Source: Artocarpus heterophyllus (lineage: Eukaryota > Streptophyta > Magnoliopsida > Rosales > Moraceae). From it: a stretch of 64,000 nucleotides of DNA. The stretch spans positions 28,398,599-28,462,598 of the forward strand of contig CM046351.1 of assembly GCA_025403435.1 (NCBI GenBank). Reading direction: 5' to 3'. This document shows, piece after piece, positions 56,458-64,000 of this stretch. A model generated the notes under the pieces. That model was not told the DNA's origin. It was given only the letters and a program-made list of their open reading frames with translations, and did not search any database. Position 1 is the stretch's first letter, and the number at the start of each line of letters is the position of its first letter. Position numbers and translations under genes: made by a program.

Positions 56458-58424
56458 TGTTGGGAAAATAGTATGCAACGAAATTTTAAAATTTTTCCAT
56501 CATAGTAATTTTCAAAACACAAGTTTGACATGCTATATGCATAAATTAACCAGATCTTACTAACCTTTATATAACGAAGAACTCTCGTAAAACATGAAGA
56601 GAAGTAACGTTCCAAAAGAGCCTCAACCAACTGGTCTTCTTTGCTTTCTCTTTCCACGACTGGAGTGAGTGTGGGCTCTCCTTCCAACCAATCGAGAGAA
56701 CAAAAGCTCTCAAGGAGTTTTCAGATTTTCACTAGCAGAGTATCACTCTTAATCTCTCAATTGATCTTAGTAACTCTTAAAACTTACTCCCTTTATATAG
56801 AGATTGGTCCTGGGGTCAGCCCTTATCAGATTAAGTCTCAAAAATAGAATCAAGTTTGGATCAATATCTGATAAGATCCGCGTGAAAACAAGTGATCTTA
56901 TCTTTCACTGATCAGCAGGCCGAACCACTTGATCGGCAGGCCGAACAGCCCCCATCGACAGGCCGAACACATCCATCGGTAGGTCGAACTGCCGAATAAA
57001 AATCTCACAAATCTTTTATTTTCAACCTGAAATTCTATAGGATAAAGTCTCAGTTTTAATTCAAATAACCCAATGGAGAAGTTATCTGATTAAAACAACT
57101 TTATCTAGATAATCTCTAAGAAAATAAATCAATTCTCAATAATTCTACAAGTTTATCTTGATCTAATTTATCTAAAATTAAATCAATCGATAAACAGCAA
57201 GAATTATCCGATCCTTATAATTCAACAAATTTATCTTGAATTAATTTTTATCACAAAATTAATTCAACCGATAAACAGACATGAATTATTTGATTCTTCC
57301 AAATTTCAACCAATCTAATAAATTCGACATAAGTTACCAATTATTGGAAAAGCACGCCGTATCGTTATAGGATGTTGTGAGCTAACAAAGAGGACCAAAT
57401 GGACCTATATAGTTCAAGCTCCCAATAATTATGAAACCCAATATCCCAAATATACATTTCATAATTATAAACTCCAACGCTACTCCACTAAAAGCTTGGA
57501 GCTGCACTCTCAAACTACATAAAATTACGATGCTCGAATAGCTAAGTCTCCATGACATATCATAGTGTATCATATCCCCATATGACAATCCATAATCGGC
57601 TCAAGGACAAGTTCTGTCTTACCTTTTCGATTATTTTTATCTTACATTCCATTATCTCACTATCAGAAAACTTACTATCTAATGACAGTATACCATTCGA
57701 TTACACCTATGTATCCAAATGGTTGAGCGCTCTAGTTTTTCAATTACAAGATAACGCATATAAGAGGATATCATTACTCCTAAAGAGGAGCTATGGATTC
57801 CATATCTATGAATAATAGGTCTACGCTATCAAGAGTCATGCATCTAATATACCGGCATGTATACCACTATTAAGATGTGGGTGTCACAATTTGGTACATC
57901 AAAATATATAAGCCAAGACAACTAGCCCACTATTCATCTCAGGATTAAGATACAATACAAATGATTGTCTAAAGTGAATCGATTTGTCGAGACAGAATTA
58001 TTAATCCAAATCAATTCACTTTATGTCTCGATCTAACATATCGTCACCTATGACACTGTGCCAATGTTTCTATTCACGGAGTCCACCTTCGATGGTCAAG
58101 ACAAACCATCTCCCAAAAGATATATAGACAACATAACAATCTTTGCATGAATAAAGCGCCCAATTTTATTCCGTTAATTGCGGATCTTATGATTTAGACC
58201 ATCACCTTAAGAATCGTGTCTTCCGCATAATCCATCCATCATATGCCCAATTCTTAAAGTTTAGACCGACAGTCTCAGACTTTTGTTTGCTTAACATACA
58301 TTCAACAAATATGAACGTATAGAGGACAAGATTTAGTATATAAATAATAAATAAATTCTTTATTGATAAAAATGTCTCCAAAAACTTATTATATTTTTAC
58401 TCCTTAGGGCATACATGTCTAACA
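56458..58424 (-). mobile_element. Solo LTR of the Copia-C family, minus strand (1,967 bp)
   Basis: It runs TGTTGGGAAAATAG to ATGTCTAACA on plus, the reverse complement of a Copia-C-type LTR (TGTTAGACATG...). A perfect 5-bp TSD, ATTCC, flanks it (56453-56457, 58425-58429). It is present only in copy 2 of the segmental duplication. Four GC motifs in CGGCAGGCC orientation lie at 56913, 56934, 56956 and 56977 (21-22 bp apart). Divergence from Copia-C's LTRs is clearly greater than between those two. Confidence 0.95.
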
Positions 58425-58429
58425 ATTCC

Positions 58430-58730
58430 AACATATGTTTTTTAAAACAATGAAATGCCAACCGCCACCGGTCGCCGACGCGGGATACCAAAACATAATC
58501 TGGTAGGTTTCAAAGCCAAAACCTACCAATTCTAATATATTTTTTTGAAACAAAGAAATGCCAACCGCCTTTGGTGACCAGTGTAAGAAGCCGGAGCGTG
58601 ATTTGGTAGGTCTTAAAGCTGAAACCTGCCAGATTTTGTCCTAAAATCGGCTAGATTCTGTTATAAAACCTGTCAGATTCCATCATGAAACTTATTAGGT
58701 TTCAAAGTGAAATCTACCAAATTATTTTTA
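58430..58730. repeat. Palindromic repeat array in copy 2, right of the solo LTR
   Basis: Resumes CCAACATATGTTTTTTAAAAC and continues the array as at 53773-54040, including AAACCTGTCAGATTC units. Confidence 0.75.
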
Positions 58731-58826
58731 ATTTGTCACAAAAATCAATTTACCAAAGGAAACATCACAAAAAAAATTAAAAAAAATTATAGCAAAAAGA
58801 ACATAAAAATTACATATTGGAATCCA

Positions 58827-59267
58827 CAACATCAAAAAATACACAAAAGTTTAAAAAAGAAGGTTACAACAAAAACACCACAAAACCATATTATAAAAAT
58901 TCTATACAAACTCTTTAAAACTTCGGCATATTTGTCCAAATGTGCAGACTTGCCTGAAATAAGCTGAACAACATAAGCAGAACAAATGCAGATCTCTTAG
59001 AGGCTTCGCTTGATTGAAATTTAAGGAAAAGAAAAAAGAACGAAACTTTCTTTTATTTTCCTGCATGTTAAAGAGCATCACACTTTGAGGGCACGACACA
59101 AGACATCTGCCATTTATCTTGATCTTCCACCTATATATAAATGTACCCCCAAAAAATATAAATAAACCTACTTTCAGTGACCAAAAATTAACTTCCTTTG
59201 AAGAGTTGTATCATGCAATAAGACTTCTATAGCTAGAACCACCCAACAACATAAATTCATGAATAAG
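58827..59267. other. Intergenic DNA, no gene recognised
   Basis: A minus-strand frame at 58902-59099 has no recognised motif. Otherwise AT-rich unique-looking DNA. Confidence 0.4.
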
Positions 59268-60605
59268 TGATAACTCTAGTTTAGAGAGTTATTTGGCCAC
59301 TTTTAGTTAGCGAATATTATTATATTCTTGAGACAAATTACATAAAACACTCAAATTTTTCATGAAAGTATGCTTTTATTGATGTAGGTTGAAGAAAGAC
59401 AGAAAAGATGAGTAAAGGGAGCACGAGCACAAGAAATTGGAGAAAAATTGCAAATCGAGCACGAACTTGGAACTTGTTGGCAGAGAAGAAGTGTCGCGGC
59501 GCCCAAGGTGGTCTGAAATTGATGGCATTTGACAAGGACTCAACGCCGCAGCGTTGGGAAAGTAGCGTCGCGGCGCTATGACAGAAAAAAAGAAAAAAAA
59601 GGAAGCGCTGCAACGCTTGGAAAGAAAGGCCGCGGCGCCGAGGGTGATTCTGAACTGTGATTTCTGGACGTGAAACAAGGGTTTAGTTAACTTAAGAGTA
59701 GTATAAATAGACAACAATGTAATAGTCTTAGGAGCTAGGTTTTTCTTATTTTTCAGAGCGTTGTTTATTTTTCTTAGGAGCCGTCAAACAATCCGGAGTA
59801 AGAAGTGAGAGATTGGTGACAGAATTTCTTGTTCTCTTAACTCTTAATGTTTGATTCAATTAAATTTTCAGTTTTTATTTCTTTTTCAATTATGTTCTAA
59901 TTTTCTTAGTTAGGGCTATGATGTAGCTTAATCATGACGATGTGAATTTCATATTTAGTTATGCATCATAATTGATTTTATTCATGTGAGTTATTTGTTA
60001 TTATGCTTAATGCTTTTGAATGATTAGCTACCATTTAAATGATCTAATGTGCATGTTCAAAACTGAGAAGGGAGAATTATGCAAATGCTTCATCTAACAT
60101 ATAACCATGAATTAAATATGGATAGAGATATACCATATTATTTGTGTGGCTTTATCTGAAAAGTTCATGAATTCTAATGCATTTCGATTTATTTAAATTC
60201 ACATAGAGATATAGTGAGTAAATAAACTGAGTAGATTTGCTATACCTAGAGACAGGATAGTAAATAATTTAAGAATTTTCGTCATCACATGTGTATTGTT
60301 AATTGGGTTGCATAATTTTAATGAAATTCATATCTAGTGATTATGGTGAAATCAAATGCCTTAACGCCTTATCTTATTGAAGTATCTCTTGAAACTAATT
60401 GTAATTTTTCTTCTTAATTTAATACTTTAGTTCAGTAGTTTATTCAATCTCAACTTCTATGATCAGCTAGATAAATCTTAGAGTTAATCCAACTTTAATA
60501 CTTAGTTAGATTATTATACAACAGTCCCTGTGAGACAATACTCTTACTCACTATTGTATTACTTGATCGATAACGTGCACTTGCGTTAGTGAATTTTACC
60601 GAACA
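59268..60605 (+). mobile_element. Athila-like solo LTR (1,338 bp)
   Basis: Starts TGATAACTC and ends CCGAACA, flanked by ATAAG (59263-59267) and ATGAG (60606-60610), a TSD with one mismatch. Near its 3' end CAGTCCCTGTGAGACAATAC and GTGCACTTGCGTTAG match the typical end of Athila-type LTRs. It includes a cluster of GC-rich palindromes at about 59492-59640. No internal region or second LTR was found. Confidence 0.8.
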
Positions 60606-61013
60606 ATGAGTATATGAAATTCATTCTTTCCAAGTTTCATTCATCACTTGAAAGTATTTGAGAATGTTCCGTAGTAGAAGAAAGGCAAACTCATCAGAAT
60701 AATCTATCGATATCATACAGTCACCGCATAAGCAGCTAGATAGCTTAACTAAAATAGCCCCTATGCTAGGACTAAGACAATCCTTGATAGCTTTTGCAAT
60801 TAACACCTTAAATGAAATTTGTGTTTGGAGGATTGTCGTTTTTACCATTAATCTTTCTGTATAACTACAAAAATAAGTCTGCCAAAAATTTGTTGCCATT
60901 GAAGCTCATAGAAATTCTAAGAAGTTTTGCATGATCTCAATTTTCAAGTTCTCGACTAACAGAGGATACAAATAATGTATAAAACTACTTTAAAAGCTTT
61001 GTTCTTCAACAAA

Positions 61014-61745
61014 CTATAGGAATGCCTCAGCATCAATCTGAGAAAGCTTTTTCTTTATGCCATCAGCAAACGTTTCTCTTCTTTTCCGTGCCTGCCTCAA
61101 ATTTCTCTCCGAATTCATTCAAGAAAACACCAAATTTCACGATCAAATTAGAAAAACAGTAAAACCAAACACAAATATATTCGCTTAACTGAACTCAAAA
61201 TCATCCAAATCGGCGACTCACCTGACTGATAGTGAACATGGAAGCCATGAACTTCGAACGGCAAAGCAGGGACAGACCAGTTTGAGAATCTGACGATCAA
61301 TTGCTCGATTGTGACATCGTTGAAGCGTAATCCGCCATGATCATCGAATCAAAAGGAACATAATCCACAACTCAGAGACCTAACTTAGCCTGCTGCACAT
61401 ACAACGGGTCCTAGAGTTCCCGATCGCCAGCGCCTGCCAGCCTTTGATCTTCACCAGCCGCCAAACCGAATCCGTCGAATAATCGCCTACAGAGAGCTTT
61501 TATCAACAATCCTCATAATCGAATTCCAATCCATCTTCGGGAACTTGATCGACCCGATCGTCTGCACCTGGTTCTCGAAGTAGAGGAGCACCGTTGTGTC
61601 GCCGACGTTCTGGGGGAAGAAGAGGGCCACGACGGTGCCGATAAGGACAACGACGGCGAAGATCCTGTAAAGATTCTCGGAGAACCATGTTGAGAAATCT
61701 AGGGCTTTGTGGAGAGAGAACTGTTTTGAGAGCGGGACAGTAAAG
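61014..61745 (-). pseudogene. Decayed gene for an unrecognised membrane-anchored protein
   Basis: Read on the minus strand from about 61745. HKALDFSTWFSENLYRIF is followed by one hydrophobic helix (IFAVVVLIGTVVALFF) and a compact domain (VGDTTVLLYFENQ, FPKMDWNSIMRIVDKSS). After a frameshift come VGDYSTDSVWRLVKIKGWQA and, after further shifts, GLRFNDVTIEQLIVRFSNW and PFEVHGFHVHYQS. A donor (CAG/GTGAGT) ends this exon at 61222. A second possible exon, about 61106-61014, reads RNLRQARKRRETFADGIKKK. No in-frame ATG lies before the first segment. GC-rich codons contrast with the AT-rich flanks, so this was a real exon. I do not recognise the family. An N-terminal membrane anchor with a beta-rich domain is all I infer. 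Confidence 0.55.
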
Positions 61746-62091
61746 CCTTTTGATAAATAAATTTTAAAAAAATAAATATTAAAAGAACAGTTTTAAAAAA
61801 AATGTAAAAGAGAGGATTTTTTGGATTCAAGGAAAGGTTAAGATGGACATTACCTAGAATAAGAACGGAAAAAGTATAGAATCTTGGTTCATTTCTTTTA
61901 CCTATTTATCTACAAATGTGTCCAATTTTTTTAGTAAATCTCATACACTATAAAAATTGATGATGTGCTTTGTGACTTTCATTTGAAAAAAAAAAATCAC
62001 TAAACATAGAAATGAATCACATATTTCTTTCAGATATTTTTTTCTTTTTCTTCTAGCAATTACCAATTCTAAGTACCACTACAATCGTTAC

Positions 62092-62237
62092 GTGTTTGGT
62101 ATGATAGCTAGAACTACAAACACTATAGCATGTGACAATTTTACACTGTGACAATTTTTTTACTTTTATTGTAGCATATAAGAGCTTGATATTGTTTCTC
62201 GTTAAAAAGTTAGTTAAAACTAACTAATACTAAACAG
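62092..62237. mobile_element. MITE-like element
   Basis: The left end GTGTTTGGTATGATAGCTAG and the reverse complement of the right end (CTGTTTAGTATTAGTTAG) match over most positions. AT-rich and non-coding. The interior TTGTAGCATATAAGAGCTT recurs near position 31. Confidence 0.5.
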
Positions 62238-62571
62238 GCTTGATAGACTTAGGTGGGGATATTGATTGCCTATATTTATATATACTTGGTAAACATGTCA
62301 AAGCTCAAACTCATCTGATAATGCTAGAGGAAACCTCAAAGAGTTTTCCAATTTCCATTATGAAGCGCTCATACTAATGGACCATGACGAAGAAAGGACG
62401 GTGAGATTTATGAAGGTAGGGGTATGATATATGTTTACAAAAATTCACTTTTGGTTCACTGATATGGCATGCGAATTATAATTTTTATTAGTGAATATAG
62501 AAACAATCATCATGTTAATTAATATTAAAAATTCACATATACTAATGACAAGATGGCAACTTACTTATCAG

Positions 62572-62726
62572 CTGTTTGGCAACGGTTTCCACCATAAATT
62601 TAGTTATGAACAATATAAAGCTTTCACATGCTACAGTAATAATAAAAAATTGCTACAGTATAAAGCTCTTACATGCTATAATAAAAATGGTTCTAACAAA
62701 CGGTTCCCACTATTCTTTCAAACACC
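62572..62726. mobile_element. MITE-like element
   Basis: Starts CTGTTTGGCAACGGTTTCC and ends CTTTCAAACACC, imperfect inverted ends. The interior has two TAAAGCT(C/T)T(C/T)ACATGCTA(C/T) blocks and shares its layout with 9658-9814. Confidence 0.5.
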
Positions 62727-62739
62727 TTTTTAGTAAAAA

Positions 62740-63860
62740 AGCGTGCACGCCAGGAATTCCTAACGTTACTCTTTAAACTGTCCGTACACTTTCACGTTCT
62801 CCCGAGACCCCTGATATGATCAACCCTTGATTAAAGATGCTATTATAACTAATAACACTTGTGGGGAGGGGTGGAGAAACTAAAATTGTAATGGAACGTT
62901 CGGTTATGTTTTCAAAATGGATAAAAATGATTATGTTTTAAAAAATAACAATTTTTAAGAAATCGTACTGAGAATGTTTATAAAATTTTTGCATCAAAAA
63001 GTGTAAAAACATTTTTAAAAACTTCCAAAACAATACCAAATAGCTTAGATTAAGTTTGCTCTCCATTTACATCCATTATGGTTTTCTTCTTCTTTTCTTT
63101 AGTCTCTTTTTTCTTCTAATTGAATTAAGTTTGTAAGAAAATTTAATCCACCTTTTTAAAATATAGTCTAAACAATTATAAATTTATATAGTAGCATATC
63201 GTTGCTGTTAATTTATTCAAAAATTCAAAATTAAGATATGAGTGTGTTGAAGTTTTTCAATAAATTTCAATAAATCTAATAATTTAAAAATTTAAGAAGA
63301 ACAAACAAGTTAAAAAAAAAAATCATGAGGGCCAAAATATGACAAGACTTGAACCTAGGGCACCTTTAACAACCAACAACTTGATTTATTATTATGTCAT
63401 AACAACTAGAATGGTATGTTTCAATATTACTATTATTACTTCATTTCACGTGATTTTATATGTTCTTGTGTTTATTGCCCTCGGCAACATAAAAATAAAG
63501 CTCATAATTTTTTACAACTGTGCTACCCTATTTGCAATGCAGACCAGAGAAACACACGTCATCTTGATTCTTGTGCTGTATTTTCTTAATTTGTTCTTTT
63601 GTAATTTCTTTTTACAAATATAATCGAATTGTCTCCTATGTTTAATTTTTAGAAAACTTTTTTTTTTCACCGGGCCACAACCCGGCCCTCTCAATAAGGT
63701 GGGTCCCATCTGGTGGGTCTCAGTCGGGATGTATAGCAGTGCCTTTAATCTTTGGGCAAGTCTGTTATGCTTTGAATGTGATTTTTTCACAAAAGTGGCT
63801 CATGCACATTAAGGCCCATCACGTGGGGCTCACTACAACCCGCTCAATCCAATCCGGTTG
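62740..63860. other. Intergenic DNA, no gene recognised
   Basis: Mostly AT-rich. 63670-63845 is GC-richer with GGGTCCC- and CCGGGCC-like text, but it has no coding signal that I can support. Confidence 0.4.
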
Positions 63861-63862
63861 GA

Positions 63863-63865
<3 letters not shown>

Positions 63866-63931
<66 letters not shown>
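63866..63931. repeat. (AT)n(GT)n compound microsatellite
   Basis: A long run of TA dinucleotides followed by a shorter GT run. Highly length-polymorphic sequence type. Confidence 0.95.
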
Positions 63932-63932
<1 letters not shown>

Positions 63933-64000
63933 TTTTGAAATTTACGAATCTTTTTTACATTTGGAAATTTACTTAAATTTGCATTTTCACAATATGTAAA

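Larger units (their letters stand above)
54187..58826. repeat. Segmental tandem duplication, copy 2 (interrupted by solo LTR)
   Basis: Collinear with 51505-54186 apart from the 1,967-bp solo LTR plus 5-bp TSD at 56458-58429. Without that insertion its length is about 2.67 kb, matching copy 1. Confidence 0.92.

Overview
The window is a repeat-dense stretch of flowering-plant nuclear DNA, most likely eudicot. Supporting signs are AT-rich intergenic DNA, GT-AG introns, a plant-specific WRC-domain gene, a Bowman-Birk-type inhibitor gene, a coiled-coil NBS-LRR (CNL) remnant, and Ty1/copia, Ty3/gypsy (Tekay-type chromovirus and Athila-like), CACTA and MITE-type elements. No tRNA, rRNA, organellar or bacterial operon structure was seen. 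Host genes are few: a WRC-domain gene (10632 to an assembly gap at 12546), a small atypical Bowman-Birk-type inhibitor (40763-41259, two exons), a mitochondrial-type 80-residue protein on the minus strand (48319-48636, with a 5'-UTR exon near 50201), a truncated CNL pseudogene (46530-47120, minus) and a decayed unrecognised membrane-protein gene (61014-61745, minus).

Layout. 1-2200: possible gene remnant and A-rich repeats. 2205-6421: a decayed copia element (Copia-A) that has lost its reverse transcriptase, carries a MITE and a 588-bp tandem duplication. 6422-9650: AT-rich, nothing recognised. 9658-12545: MITE, then the WRC gene. 12546-12645: 100 N. 12646-38244: a nested tower. Copia-B (decayed) was hit by a CACTA element (15777-18777). 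Its 3' LTR was hit by Copia-C (19418-37876, TSD TTGCG), whose 5' LTR was hit by a young Tekay-like gypsy element (Gypsy-D, 21289-30119, TSD TCGGC). 38245-43500: intergenic DNA with the inhibitor gene. 43500-46529: Athila-like 3' end and LTR abutting the CNL fragment. 48319-50290: mitochondrial-type gene. 51505-58826: a 2.68-kb tandem segmental duplication, whose second copy holds a minus-strand solo LTR of the Copia-C family (TSD ATTCC). 59268-60605: Athila-like solo LTR. 61014 to end: broken gene, two more MITEs and a long AT/GT microsatellite.

The most unusual structure is in Copia-C. Its 1.66-kb leader holds (i) about nine copies of a 9-bp GC motif (CGGCAGGCC) at about 21-23-bp spacing, with the reverse-complement motif arrayed upstream of the LTR TATA box, and (ii) four stem-loops that each present CCCCTAGG near the tip. 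Both are read directly from the sequence; any role in packaging, dimerisation, cyclisation or promoter control is inference. Gypsy-D looks almost intact: its LTRs differ by only three single-base indels that I could find, and its gag-pol frame is interrupted by one TAA at the gag/pol boundary.
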